NCBI GenBank assembly: GCA_032821775.1
Contig: JAVLRN010000006.1
Span: 186,001-250,000 of the forward strand
DNA: 64,000 nt
DNA from: Sanguinoderma infundibulare
Taxonomy: Eukaryota > Basidiomycota > Agaricomycetes > Polyporales > Polyporaceae
Reading direction: 5' to 3'
Numbering within the stretch: the first letter of the stretch is position 1; each line of letters opens with the position of its first letter. A program made the position numbers and the translations under genes. The notes beneath the pieces were generated by a model that saw nothing but the letters and a program-made list of their open reading frames with translations, was not told the origin of the DNA and searched no databases. This document shows positions 41,158 through 53,324 of the stretch, piece by piece.

Positions 41158-43539
41158 CTAGTCCTTCGACCACATATGCAACAGCGCAGAAACCGGCCCC
41201 TTGCTATTCCCATTCCCACTCCCGCCCGCCGCCCCCGCATAGAACGATGGCGGCTGCGCTCCATACCCATACCCATACCCATACCCGCCACTCGCCCCGC
41301 TCGCCGCCGGTGTGAGGTAGGGCGGAGCGGCGCCCTGCGACGGCTGCGGGAACGCCATCGACCCCGGTCTTGGGCGTGATGACGATGGGGGTTCGGGAGG
41401 CGGAGCAGCGTACATGCTCGGGTGCGACGGCGACGGCTGATACGGGTGCGACATGTGTGGCGGCGCGTAGACCTGATTGTACGGATGCGGCTGCGGACGT
41501 GGAGATGGGGACGGTGATGGGGACGAGGACGGTTTCGAGAGCTTGTTGGTCGATGGCGGGGGTGCGAGCGACGGGGGCGGGGTCGGGACGTGCGCGTGCG
41601 CGGACGACTCACGCCTGGCTTTGTCCTTCTTCCGGCTCTCCCTCTCCATCCGTTCGCGCTCCTTCTCCATCTTCCTGCTCTCCTTCTCTGCCTTCTTCCG
41701 TTCCTTCTCCGACAGCTCCTTCATCGGCGGGGCTTGGGGCGGAAGCATCGCGGGCGGTGGCGGGGCGCACTGCGGCGATGCCGGGCGTTGCATGGGTACG
41801 TTCGAGCTTGACGTGCGGCGCTGGGCGTTCGGGGGGTTCGCTTTGGGACGTAGTTCGGGCATGTCGATCTTGCTGAGGTGCACGGTGAGGCTTGTGGGAG
41901 GGGCGTATTGGTCCTGCGCTTTGGCCCTCGTCAAATTGGGATCGTCGAGGTTTATGCGCCGTGGGCCCTTGCGCTTCTCAGTCTCATAGATGACGTATTG
42001 ATGCAGCTCTTCCTCTTCCTCAATGCCTGAAGATCGAAAATGAGCGTTGGGAAGGCGCATATAAGCATGTATGAGAACATACCGGCCTTGTGTCGTAGCC
42101 GCTTCGTCTCCTCGACGACCTTGAGCACCTTCGGGACCTGGACCTGCGATGCCGAGCGTATGCTGATGAACAGCATCGCCTCATCCTGCGCCCCAAATCG
42201 AAATTCAGTCTCCATTCATGGTCCGTTGCCAGACGAATGACAGATTACAGATGTGGGCGGCACTCACTTTCAGCAGCCGCTCCGCGTACTGCGCGTAGTC
42301 GATCACGTCGCACTCCTCCCAAACCTCGACGTCATTCACGTCGCCCTCGCCCAACGCATTCCGCAGTGCGTGCATCTCCGCCACGCGCTCGACGCCTGTC
42401 CGCGGTGCAGGCTTTGGGGGAAGCGCCGGAGGCTCTGCGTCCGGGATCACATGTAGGGGCGGCGGTAGATTGGATACAGCGAAAGGTAGAGCTGGGCCCG
42501 AGATTGGCGTCGATGGCGAGGTGGCAGGGGAGAGGACTGGAGGGATCGCGGCTGGAGCTGAGGGCCCGGGGACAGGGACAGGGACGGGAAGGGAGTTCTC
42601 GCGTGGTGCGTGGTGCGCCTCATTGAGGTCGGAGAAGGTGAGGAGGGCGGTGATGATGGCGATTTCGAGCCCTTTGCGGTCGTTGATGTCAAATCTAGCG
42701 CAAGACGTCGGTATACGCACTCAGGATAGGAGAGATGCTCAATTCCTCTAGACGTAGACACAGGACGCACTCAAAGCTCATGTGATGAGATACTGGGCAA
42801 CGCGGTGCTAGCCGAAGTACTCGTCCCCGAGGTGAGGGTACGATAGAGGCGTTGGGATAAAGCGGGCGGAAGGACAGAGGCAGATCCCTCGCGAACTATC
42901 ATCCATTCCCCAGAGTGCGTCCAACGTCCAGCGTCCAGATAGATTGAGCACACCCGTTGGGGAAAGAGGACGAGAACGCACCGGTTGATGTTGTAGTCAA
43001 GGATTTGAACGTTACGGGTCTGGAGCTTGCCTGGGGGCTCCTTGGTCTGCGCAACGAGCACGGCAGGGTCAGGTTTGCGGATCATGAAGCATTCTTCTCG
43101 CTTCCACTCGAAGTCGTGTCTGGAGGGTAGGGTTTGGGGTTCTGCAAGGCTCGGATGTCTGAGGACGGGGAGGACTCACTCTTCCCACTTGAATGCCCAT
43201 TTGAACGTGAGTATTCCTGTGGACTTGAGCTCGATGATGGAGTCAGGGTTGTGCAACTGGAGCGTCTTGTGCTTGCTCGTCGGGCTTGGTGCAGAAACAG
43301 AGGCAAGTAGGCTTTGGGAGAGGGTATCTATTGCATGATGACCACACACCGCCCGCCATCAACGCTGGCGACCGCCGCCTAAACGGGGATGGATGACGGA
43401 CCGTAGACCTCTATCTTGTACTCGCTCGTCGGAACCCGTCTCTTGGTATAGTGGGCGACACCTTTGAATCGACGAGGTCTATAATGCTGCGATCCTCCTG
43501 GCGGGGCACGAAGGTGAGGGAGAAGAGGTCATAGGACAT
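41158..43539 (-). CDS. Conserved basidiomycete protein, unknown function (copy 1)
   Basis: Hand-spliced from ATG 43539. Conserved parts, N to C: SYDLFSLTFVPRQEDRSIID, RRVPTSEYKIEVY, LLASVSAPSPTSKHKTLQLH, FKWAFKWEE-HDFEWKREECF, KPDPAVLVAQTKEPPGKL, VQILDYNINR-FDINDRKGLE, IAIITALLTFSDLNEA. This half resembles a family I have seen widely in Agaricomycetes with no known function. The C-terminal ~300 residues (41158-42060) are disordered: Pro-rich, a KE-rich likely coiled coil (SEKERKKAEKESRKMEKERE), then GYGYGYGYG. After DSK at about 43463 the frame continues correctly only if one base is added, so there is a 1-nt deletion or an unusual splice. The same is seen in copy 2. If the frameshift is real, this is a pseudogene. 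Confidence 0.6.
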
Positions 43540-44225
43540 CGCGGAGGCGGACTTCGACTTCGGAATGATCCCTATGCTTCTGAGCGGACTGACTGCGGCC
43601 GTGAGTCGAAAGAGAAGGCGGGAGAGGGATTAGGGAGGAAGAAGCAGGAAGGAGGAGAAGAGAGGGTCGATGGACGTCGATGTCCGAGCATGGCGGGCGG
43701 GTGTGAATGCAGATGGTGTGCTCACTGCGCCGCGGCTACGACAGCTTTGAGCAGATCTCTTGCCCACGTCTACCGCTCCTTTCGCTTCTCGCTCGCTGAC
43801 CATCTCGCTCACCTGCTTTGGTTTGACGCTCGTTATTTATGCTTGTTTGTTCGAGCCGGCGATGTATCGTCACATACCTGAGCTGCTTACGTACCGTCGA
43901 TCGGCATGCTTCCCCGTTGTCTCCATCACTGCAACACCGCATACACCGCTCTCTCATGCATAACCCAGAACGGTGGGAATCGTCTAACTGGTCCGTTCTG
44001 CGAACGCTCGAGGTTGATGCTGCGTAAGGTATGATGCCCTCGTCTCGTGGACGAGGCTCGTCTGCCGCTGTGGCAATATATTAGACAGCCATGCACAGGT
44101 TCCCTTGATGGATGACATGCTCTTGGTCTCTACCGGGCACTTATTTACTCTGGTTAACGTCTAACGTAGATCTGCCAGTCGGTAATCTGACTCGGCTCGG
44201 TACATGTGCTGAACGACGAGCACGC
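43540..44225. other. Upstream region, no gene recognised (copy 1)
   Basis: Presumed promoter of the minus-strand conserved gene. Short ORFs with no recognisable domain. Confidence 0.45.
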
Positions 44226-44480
44226 AGTTCCGCGACCCAAACGTCATCTCGCACGCGGGCACCCCGAAATCAAGCACAGCAGAGACGAGGCCCGCCGCCC
44301 GAGTCCCAGCATTACATCTTGAGAGCCACGCACACAACACTGACATGTATGCCCTCACTCTCAGCATCAACTCCAGCCCGTCACTCAGTGGCTTGACCAC
44401 ACAATAGTTCCCCGCCACATTCAACGGGATGTGCTTCGTGCCCGCCGTGCTCGACAGAGACGTGGACTTGAGACAAGTAC
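44226..44480 (+). pseudogene. GH32 invertase relic (copy 1)
   Basis: The plus-strand translation FRDPNVISHAGTP, then NTDMYALTLSINSSPSLSGL, then FPATFNGMCFVP parallels the invertase at 31138-32939 (FRDPKVIWHADTQ, GNMYVLIISSGSGSPLGG, VPGTFNGTHFTP). The stretch containing the acid/base Glu is missing and a TAG interrupts the frame at 44405. No other GH32 motif is found nearby. Confidence 0.7.
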
Positions 44481-46450
44481 CATCCCATCCCGTTGTCCTC
44501 GTCACCTCAATTCCCGCAGCAATCAACTCTGTCGCACTCTATCACTTGTACACGAACCGGGCCGTCCGTCTTCCAGCCTCTGCACATGGCTGCAATCCCC
44601 GACCTCGAACGCCTTGGACCTATCCCCACCGCATTCTCTATCCCACCCTCGGCGACTGCGCAAGTCACCGTCCAAGAACGCCACCGGCGCACTATCAAGA
44701 TCATACCAAAGCGAACCGAGAGTCAGCGATGCCCACCTGCGGAAACAGCAAGACCTACTCGTTCGTTTCATTCCGCCCAAACACGGTCAAGAAGCGATCA
44801 CGCCAGCGGAACATGCCTGCTCCAATCATCGCTGTCGCTCTGCCTCCGCCCAATGCCGGCCATCGTCACGACGTGTTCCGGACGGCCATTACCTATGAAT
44901 CAAGGACACAGTGAGCGTTAACCTCAAGTACTTTAGATTCACTGATATACCTCCACTCGGTGTGCAGCCCACCTTTCGATGTCGCCGCGGCGCTGTATGT
45001 CGAATGGTTAGCGCAGATGTCCGGACAACACTCTGGCGGAGAGGACGTACCGCGGACGTCGGCCGCCGGATTGTGTGCAATGGGCCTGAGGACCATCGTC
45101 AGTGTGTGGAGAGGAAGCTGCCAGCCCGAGACAAGACGTACCGGCGGGTGGGGGGTGTACAAGGCGGGTGAGTACTGCAGCATTTGCGTCCCGCTTGAAA
45201 GACTTTTATACTGCCTTTCTTCAGGGGAGGCTATTGCTCTGCCGCGAAACTGACCCACACGCCACCGACATGCCCGCTTCCAGGCCTCGTTCTCGTCGCG
45301 ATCTGCACTCGAAGCGGTATCAAGTGAAGCAGACGCCACCGGTGTCCATCAATCGAATCACCGTCGTCAACCTCACATCCTAAGCGCGAACATACGGTCG
45401 CGCTTGCCTATCTTCGCCGCCGCGACCATCGCCCTGAGCCTCGTTCCTGGCATAAGTCCATCCACTGCTCACGTCCCTGTCTCCTGCCTCGCCTCACGCC
45501 TTGATGTTCAACACTCAACCCTTATCCCCAACCCGGCCTTTGCCTGTCATCGTGGATCCTGGATGATCGTATTTATGACAGAGGCACAACTAACGTTTGA
45601 CGTTTGTCCGTGCGGAAACAGCTTCATCATAGCTCCGCAATCGCACGATACATCCGCTTGCTAAGCATCCGAAACGTCCAGCCTTTGCAGCCCGGGGTCT
45701 GGGCATTGTCTTGTGTGGTCGCGCGGCACCGCGTGCGTCCCTATCGGAGAGCCAAATTTACAGCGCACATGCGAGGACTGCGGTCGTCATGAACGGTCGC
45801 AAATAATTGTCCCATCTAGTGCTCTTGATGTCCCTTGGCCGCCGCAGCCATCTCCCTGGTCCAAACCAACGTTCTCAGGTCTTCTTCGGCGCCCGCTCGT
45901 GCCCACGCAACCGAGCCACAGACGACGTCGAACAACTGGCACGGACGGGACTCGACGGAAGGCGACACCAGCACGACCTCGCAAGTGTGCAGTCCCGACA
46001 TGCTGAGTACCCCGACACGGTGAGCCAGCTCGAATCAGCGAGCTTCATGTTCTTAGTATGGATACGGAGGATCTCACGGTCTGTGACATGTGCAGGCTCA
46101 CGGGCCCAATCAATATTCCAGATCTCCGGTGCCGGCTCCCTGTTTCGAGGCTGCACAACCGCTCGGAGGATCCACAAGGGTTTCTGACGACACATGCGAT
46201 GGTCGGCCTCGCGTCCGCACGCTCGGAACCTTCATATTGGCATCTTGATCCCGCTACGATTCGGCGTTCCCCCACCGTCGTCAAGGGACGGTCATCGCCC
46301 GTCTGAATCTACGACCTCGGCGTCCGAGTGAGATGGACGTTGCGATACGCGAGACCCACCTGGAATCTTCGGTTTTGATCTCCGGTTCTGCCGCAGTTTG
46401 CGTTTCCTGACATTTCGCGTCCCCCGCTCCAGCTAGTCCTCATCCTGTAC
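44481..46450. other. No intact gene recognised (copy 1)
   Basis: Several overlapping ORFs of 60-160 codons on both strands, none with a clear domain. VQPTF...DVAAALYVEWLAQMSG near 44960 and VCDMCRLTGPINIPDLRC near 46080 look like possible decayed coding pieces, but I cannot assign them. Confidence 0.4.
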
Positions 46451-46574
46451 GCACTCCTTCAAAGTGGTTTGTCGAAGGAGAGAGCCAGGCTTTGTTGTGA
46501 AGCAATGGTTGCCTCGGTATACCACGGCGATTTACGCCATGTACATATCATCATACAAACCAATTCATCTCTCA

Positions 46575-47190
46575 ATCCGGAACAGCACGCACGGTCACTC
46601 CTCAAGACCCATCTCGCTGCAGGCGGCCATCGACTGCATAGGCTGGAGCTCTGCATCTCGTATGGTCGTTCGAATGACGAAGATGTCGCTAGGCATTCTG
46701 GGCCCTACCGTCAAATTTGTGAGATCCCCACAAGTTCAGCGTGGACAGCGAACCTGTGGTGGCTGTACGCACCACGCTTTCAGACGTTGGTTGACAAGGT
46801 CGTAATTACCAGAGACAGGGCCACCCTTGGGACGGTGCATGGTGCACTCGGAGGTGCTATCCGTCAACCGGCAGTCCCCGCACCCACTGGCAAGCATGCC
46901 AATCAAGGCAATACTGGTCGGAAGGAGTGACATGGAAGGAGTGACAGGCTCGAAAAGGACGGTAATATACTTCACACCTGCTCTGCATTCGGACGACTTC
47001 ATATAGCTCACGAGTATAATTGCACGGACGAATATGGTAGCAGTACAAATACATCAAGTATGGATGCGTATATTCTATTCATGCCAGTTACCAGCCCAGC
47101 CCAAAGCTCAAACAGAGTCATTCACTGAGGACTACTGGAGCTGCCATCACGATCGTGCAAGCTGAACCCGACAGTGTTCACGTCAAACGA
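46575..47190 (+). pseudogene. F-box gene 3' end, inverted copy (copy 1)
   Basis: The translation HLAAGGHRLHRLELCISY, TSSAWTANLWWLYAPRFQTL, VDKVVITRD matches the C-terminus of the 10496-12162 relic. The homology continues beyond the stop codon at 46928 into that gene's downstream sequence (about 10290-10500), read in the opposite direction. It is therefore a DNA-level copy that includes the 3' flank, not a reverse-transcribed mRNA. The F-box and most repeats are absent. Confidence 0.75.
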
Positions 47191-47429
47191 GAATGCAGTG
47201 TAGACGTTCTTCATGCTCCAAATCTCAGATACACAAGGGCTTGCTCTCACCAATACTAGCATCCGACGTAACAGATGATAACACTAACCTGGAAAAAATG
47301 AGTCCGACGCATGGCAGCTCACCGCGTAGCTGATTCCAGCTGACTCCGGGTGTCCGGCTGGCTGGGTAACCACTGCGGAGCATCGTGGCTGGAACGGCCG
47401 GATCCTGGAAACATTGAGCCAAAAAAAAG
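47191..47429. other. Upstream of KLVGWP-domain gene (copy 1)
   Basis: No gene recognised. An A-rich stretch precedes the ATG at 47430. Confidence 0.4.
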
Positions 47430-48329
47430 ATGAATTGCATCATACTGCGCACCATGCGTACCTTGATGTGTCGTGATATACTCGGTAAACCAGACGCGAC
47501 CGCGGAAGGCGCCTCACCCAATTACTGGAGCATAGCTCCAAACAGTCTACCTCATCCCCTCACATCGCACTCGTACCCGCATCCTCATCGTTTGACCCTC
47601 TCCACCCTCCGACGCCTGGCAATGGTGGGGTTCCGCCCTGTGGGTGACACTATCCGCAAGGACTACGCGCGTCGTGAAGGCGGCATCCGAGGGAACACGC
47701 GACAGTCTATGGACAGTGAGCTCTGTGAGTATTTTCATTTATGTGCATCTGACAGCTCACTCACCGTTGTTCATGCCTCTATCGTCATGCTAGCGCGAGT
47801 GTCCGGTATCAAAGGATGCAAGATGCGCTGGACACTCAGCGCGTACCGCAAGTTCGTCTTCCTCGCTCTTCGCATCAAACTCGTCGGCTGGCCACGAAAC
47901 GTCCCCTTCACCAACCTTAGCAACATCACAGGGCTCGTCGACATCTCCCGCATTGCTCGCTTGTGGAAGAGCGGGCGGATGCACTTCGAGCCCATCACCG
48001 ACGAGGAGTACCACGCCGCTCTCGACAGCCCGGAGAGCTGTGCTCCCGGTCCTCTTCACGATGGCATCGCGCCAGACCTCGGCCGTTCCGACATAAAGAA
48101 AAGGAAGTACCGGCCCAAGAAGGACCCGCTCGACCTTCGACAAGGCCGGTATGTCCGGAATGGACCCAAGTCAGCGAGGCGAGTGACAGAGAGTGCGGAG
48201 CGGCGGGCGGAGGGAAGAGAGCTGTCATTAGACCCGATTACGAGCTTCAGCGAGGATGAGAGTCCTGTATGTAGGGTTCCGAGTCCATATGGCCGCGAGT
48301 TGGAGGACGACCCGATTGAGGACTGGTAG
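47430..48329 (+). CDS. Agaricomycete KLVGWP-type protein, unknown function (copy 1)
   Basis: Open from ATG 47430 to TAG 48329. A 69-nt stretch (GTGAGT...GCTAG, about 47725-47793) is a good intron and a multiple of three; removing it gives ELS-RVSGIKGCKMRW and a protein near 276 residues. The core, KMRWTLSAYRKFVF, IKLVGWPRNVPFTNLSNI and ITDEEYHAAL, is a pattern I associate with a large uncharacterised Agaricomycete family. The C-terminus is basic and then acidic, low complexity (KKRKYRPKKDPLDLRQ; EDESP...DDPIEDW). Basic regions suggest a nuclear or DNA-associated role, but this is a guess. The frame is intact in both copies; one Ala-to-Thr difference (codon at 47841). Confidence 0.6.
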   Translation: MNCIILRTMRTLMCRDILGKPDATAEGASPNYWSIAPNSLPHPLTSHSYPHPHRLTLSTLRRLAMVGFRPVGDTIRKDYARREGGIRGNTRQSMDSELCEYFHLCASDSSLTVVHASIVMLARVSGIKGCKMRWTLSAYRKFVFLALRIKLVGWPRNVPFTNLSNITGLVDISRIARLWKSGRMHFEPITDEEYHAALDSPESCAPGPLHDGIAPDLGRSDIKKRKYRPKKDPLDLRQGRYVRNGPKSARRVTESAERRAEGRELSLDPITSFSEDESPVCRVPSPYGRELEDDPIEDW

Positions 48330-50511
48330 TCTGCGGTCTTCGAGTGTTGCCAGTAGTGTACCAGATACTATAATTTCATCTCCAGCTAGTATAGTCGTAC
48401 TACAGTCACGGGGAGCTTAGACGTCGAGACTGTTCGTGGCCGGACTCTGTGTGTAGATGGTGACCGTGTGGCGGTGAGCGGATAAGCGAGGACCATTTCC
48501 TATTTTGTCCACTCATCCTCGCGTCCTCCGGCGCTTGATCTGCTTGATTATCCCCACCATCATCTTCGGCGACCCGCAACCCAATTCTCTATATGTGTGA
48601 AGATCCGCACATTTAAGGCACTATTGGTACGTAATTCTATCATTCATGATGCTGCGGGCCGCCTGCGGGCACATGAGGTTGCAGAAAGTCGCTGCCAGGG
48701 ACAGAATCCTTGTGACTGATTTGCGCCTAACCGCGGTTGTCTCCACGACACATACCGTCAATTTGAATTGTTCCAGAATGATGTTCCCTCTGGATCCGGC
48801 GGGGTATCTCTTATTACTGACTGTAAACTCCGAATAAGCGAATGCGAGTCGCTCACGCAAGCTGCCGATCATCCTGGGATCGCAGAGCAAGAGGCCCTTC
48901 CAGACGCCTCCGAAGACCGCTTGGCCTGTTTGCCGCTGCATAGCCCTGCGCATGCGTACCAATCCGGCACAATTCTGGATGCAGCCGCGCCTCAGTTGAT
49001 GAGCCATCCGCGAAGTGCCCGCGGGCCAGCAGCGCCGTCGAAGGACCCAACAGAAGAGCTCATCAAATCCATGTCATCCATGTCCATCGCCGAGTCTCCC
49101 GTATCCTTGCGCACACGGGAAAAACAGCAGGCCATGGAAGCCTCCTCTGCGACATCAACTCAGACATCCCCGTCCGAAACCATCCCTGGTTTAGGCCAGC
49201 TACGGCGGCCGGCGCGCACCGCTCCTCCCAGTGTTTGAAGTACCCGGAGCATACATGCATGGAGTGGACCTGCCGTGAGGGTACAGCAATGGCTATGAAT
49301 TGTCAGGTAAGTGAGAGCGCGCAGCACCCGATGACACGCATCCGCGGTTAATTGATTTCGGATGTGCCAACTCAGCAAATAGATGTCACGAGATGGCTAA
49401 GCGAATTGGTTTAGCCCTCTGTTTGTGTTGCTTTGGCCACGCTGTCGGTCGTGAACGGGGACTTGAATCCCTTCGGACATCTCCCCACCCTTCCCTGTCT
49501 ACCTCCCTTCGCCCTTCCCCCTTGACCCATCCATCCCTTCTCTTGTGCCTCGGCCCCCATTCATTGACTCATGACTACTACAGTGCGACGACGGCCTCTC
49601 CACGGTCTCCTACAACTTGCAAGGTAAGCTAGTCGTCTGTTTGCTCGTGGCTTTGGATTCTTTCGAAAGATGCCTCTGCTGCACCTAGCCAGCCTCCAGA
49701 GAGCGTCGAGTGCGCATCGTCGTCATCGAGCGAGGACGGGGATGGGAACGGGCCAGTCAGAATCCTGCACCGGGACCTGGACGAGGAGAACTTTGAGTTT
49801 CGGGCAGACGGAATCAGTGTCGTGAGCGCGGAGGTCGTGAACGGGATGGGTGTACCATCACCCCCAGTTCTTCCTGCCCCGCATGCAGATCGGCCGTCAT
49901 TTCCCCCGTCCGTCACGCCGGTCTCGCGACAAACCTTGTCTTCTCACTCCCACGCCGTCTATGTAGGCCCCGCTCCCTTCTGATGCGTCTTTGCCTCCTC
50001 CATGTGCCTTTGATGACCCCCAGACTCTTTCGGTCGCCGCTCATGACCATGTCCAGTCCTCTTCCACATCCCAAAACGCGCTCGCTCATCAGTCTGCACG
50101 TTCCAGCATAGACTCCACAACGACTTACTCAACGCTTGGCTACGCTCTCGCGTCTGACCCTTCTAGAGCCCCCAAATCGCACTACTATCGACAGCCGTCC
50201 TCCGTCCCAAATGGCATCCGACAGTCGATACATGTACCATCTGCACGAAGTCGCGCCCGCGCACCCACACCCTTATCCATACGCTTCTTATCCCAGCACG
50301 GACAATATGCCCAAGGATCTTCACGCCCGCCCAGCCCATTCAGCACGTCCCTCCTCCCGCCGCATACAGCAGCCCTCCTCCAACATACCCCGTGCAACCT
50401 GGAGATCCCCAACCAGGCTACGCCCCGCCTCCTCCGCACCCTCAAAAGACCCTCACGCACTCGCTGCATGTTCGTTGACATGCAACGCTCTCCTCCCTTC
50501 GCGTCCAACTA
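48330..50511. other. Mostly non-coding, possible Pro/Ser-rich exon pieces (copy 1)
   Basis: A plus-strand stretch at 49669-49983 reads PSQPPESVECASSSSSEDGD...HRDLDEENFEFRADGISVV and looks coding, but has no known domain. 50050-50512 is Pro/Ser-rich in several frames. I cannot build a gene. Confidence 0.35.
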
Positions 50512-50994
50512 AGGTCGGATAGTATCGCGGTCACGGTTTTCTGGAATGCGGACAGTCCACGACGTCTGTGTCTCCTCGAGATCCTCAATCTCAGTTCCGA
50601 CCTTGCGCTCTACGTTCAGTCTTTGGAATTGGCGGGCGCAGCAGGTGCGGTCCCGGAGTGGGATCGTGATACCCTGCGGCTATGGGAGCGGTTCCCCAAC
50701 CTCCGTCGCCTCACATTCGCGGGACTCCGAGTTGGCTTCAACGTCGACGGTGCTTCGGGTCCCATCGGCGACCTCTGCAAGACCGTGCCTCATCTCGAAG
50801 AGCTCGTCTTCGTGGGAGCCAAGGTGCGGAACCTCTGCCCGTCGCCGCCCTGGGACGCTCGGCCGGATCTCGTCCTGGCCTTGAAGCAGTTCAAAATCAC
50901 GGGCGGCTTCGCCACCTGGGGCGCTCTCTCTCGACTCGTGGACACGCTCTTGTGCTGGGGAATGCATGCCTTCCTGGATCGAGCTGACGTGTGA
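50512..50994 (+). pseudogene. LRR/F-box-type fragment (copy 1)
   Basis: An open stretch reading TVFWNADSPRRLCLLEIL, LALYVQSLELAG, LWERFPNLRRLTFAGLRVG, KTVPHLEELVFVGAKV, then TGA at 50992. The periodic Leu pattern and the 'LWERFPNLRRLTF' style are typical of basidiomycete F-box/LRR proteins, but it is not close to the tandem family at 10-20 kb. There is no F-box and no clear start. Confidence 0.5.
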
Positions 50995-51124
50995 CTCAGA
51001 CCCGGACGACACATTCTCTTCGTCGCGGGATGTGCCATCCAACACGTGGGCGCCGGTCATCACGTCCATCGGTCCTCGGTTGTTCTCCTCGAGGGTGAGT
51101 ATGTGTTCATTGACGGGTTTCTAG

Positions 51125-52540
51125 GAATCGCTGCTGTGAAGGAGATCCGCTCGATTCGCCAATGGAGCTACGAGACGTTTGGCACCGAACGTACTGTCGA
51201 GTTCACCGTCATGGCCACGCCGGAGGACTTGAAGGTCAACGCTGCGTACATTTGTATGGCCGACCGGTATGTCGAAGAACCGGGCGGTTCCAACAACAAC
51301 AACTACGCGAATGTGGACCTCATCGTCGATGTCGTGGAGCGCGCAGGTGTTCACGCCGTCTGGGTGGGCTGGGCTCATGCCTCGGAAAACCCTCGTCTAC
51401 CAGAAACGTTCGCGGCTAACAAGATTGTCTTCATTGGACCTCCCGGGAGCGCGATGCGTAGTCTGTGAGACAAGATTTCTAGCACTATCGTGGTGCAGAG
51501 CACTGACGTTCCGACCATGGCCTGGTCCAGTACAGGGATCACGAAGACCGAGCTCTCCGCAGACGGTTTCGTTACCGTGCCTGAGGATGTGTACCAGTCA
51601 GCTTGTGTAACCACGGTCGAGGAGGGTCTGGTGCGGGCGGAGGAGATCGGCTTCCCGGTGATGATCAAGGCGTCGGAAGGTGGAGGAGGTAAAGGTATCC
51701 GCAAGGTCGAGTCTGCGGACGCGTTCAAGAACGCCTTCCATGCAGTCGTGGGAGAAATCCCTGGTATGTTTCAGCACACGTTCAACGCGTTATTCCCTCC
51801 CTTACTCTGGTATAGGTTCTCCTACTTTCATCATGAAGCGAGCCGGCCAGGCACGTCATTTGGAGGTCCAGCTTCTCGCTGACCAGTACGGCAACGCCGT
51901 TTCACTCTTTGGTCGCGACTGTTCGGTCCAGCGTCGGCACCAGAAAATCATCGAGGAGGCGCCTGTTACCATTGCGGATACGAAGACTTTCGAGAAGATG
52001 GAGCACGCAGCCGTCCGGTTGGTTGGCGAAGCTCGTCGGGTATGTCAGTGCTGGGACTGTCGAGTGTACGTTTTATGCTCTCCGTGACATGGTTGAGGAT
52101 ACTGATCTTGGGAATAGACCTCTACAGCCACGCCGAAGATGTCTTCTACTTCCTCGAGCTCAACCGTCGTCTTCAGGTCGAGCACCCGACAACCGAGATG
52201 GTGTCCGGTGTCAACCTTCCCGCCGCTCAGCTCCAGGTTGCCATGGATATTCCACTTCACCGTATTCGCCACATCCGCGCGCTCTATGGTGTCGAGCACA
52301 ACGGAAGCTTGAGATGGACTTCGACATGGTTGACCCTGAGGCGAGCACCCTCCAGCGCAAGCCTCGTCCCAAGGGTCACGTCATCGCTGTTCATATCACC
52401 GCAGAGAATCCGGACGCAGGTTTCAAGCCATCGTCCGGTTCGTAGCAGGACCTCAATTTCCGTTCGAGTACCAACGTCTGGGGTTACTTCTCGGTCGGCA
52501 GCGCTGGTGGTTTGCACGAGTTCGCGGATTCGCAGCACGT
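51125..52540 (+). pseudogene. Acetyl-CoA carboxylase biotin-carboxylase relic (copy 1)
   Basis: Nearly continuous similarity to the start of eukaryotic acetyl-CoA carboxylase: [64 protein letters not shown], then TGA. It continues as [29 protein letters not shown] (ATP grasp), [55 protein letters not shown] and [17 protein letters not shown]. There are several frame changes and stops (TGA 51466, TAG 52444). An intron-like GTATGT...GTATAG (51763-51814) is kept between EIP and SPTF, so it is a DNA-level copy, not retroposed. The biotin-attachment and carboxyltransferase parts are absent. Confidence 0.88.
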
Positions 52541-53324
52541 CGTGTCTCACAGTCCGAATCCGCACGACACTCGGTGTGCGCATGTGGAACTTGGTACGTA
52601 CGTCGCCTGGAGTTTTGTACTTTGCGGAAGTCATGGTATCTCGACCAGACTCGGCATTGACCAAGTTCAAGGGCGCGTACACACTTGGTACGCTGTTCCT
52701 CCGATTGCGGTGCCTGCGAACACTAACTGCGGTTGTTTGACAGGATGTTCGTGGGTTGTCTGGACATCTTGGTACCACCTCCGCCCGGAACGTGGTACTG
52801 TGCCGTTCGCCTGCGGAGTACCCGAGCATGGTAAGTTCTCGCTCCTGTGGTGTTCGAGTCCCGCGCGGTTCACTGACGTCTATTCGGATTTTCAGTACTT
52901 GATGTGCGAATCTCGAACGTTCACAGTGCAAACACTCGGTATGATCTCCGCTCGCCCATGGACGACGTCGGCCGCTTCCGGTATTCCTCCCTACATCACC
53001 GCTCGCGCGCTATTCCATCTCTTGCAATCTCCCAACTAAAAACAGCAGAAGCGACACCCCAGGGTGAGCTAGTTTGTTCGGCGCGGGGCGCCACATATCT
53101 CAACATCCTCAGACTCTCCTGCGCCCCATGCGCGGCCTCTCGAGTCGGATTGGTGGTGATTCGCGGGGGTGCATAGTGTGCATATACAAGTAGTGTGCTA
53201 TGTTTAGCGTAGCTCCAATGAAATACGTCGTTTTCGCTGAACTCCCGAGTGTATGCATTGAGTGCGCTACTGCCCAGAACATGTCCTCCTGTCCCTCGGA
53301 TGCCTATACCATACCACAGAGCTG
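52541..53324. other. No gene recognised, end of duplicated unit
   Basis: Stop-rich in sense frames. A 215-codon antisense frame (52284-52931) overlaps the carboxylase relic and is a shadow. Confidence 0.45.

Noticed and set aside
40587..41612. 341-codon Arg/Ser/His-rich minus-strand frame
   Set aside because: It overlaps the Pro-rich C-terminal exon of the conserved gene in another frame; the composition is typical of a shadow in G+C-rich repeats.
52284..52931. 215-codon antisense frame
   Set aside because: It lies opposite the carboxylase relic, with no domain or splice logic.
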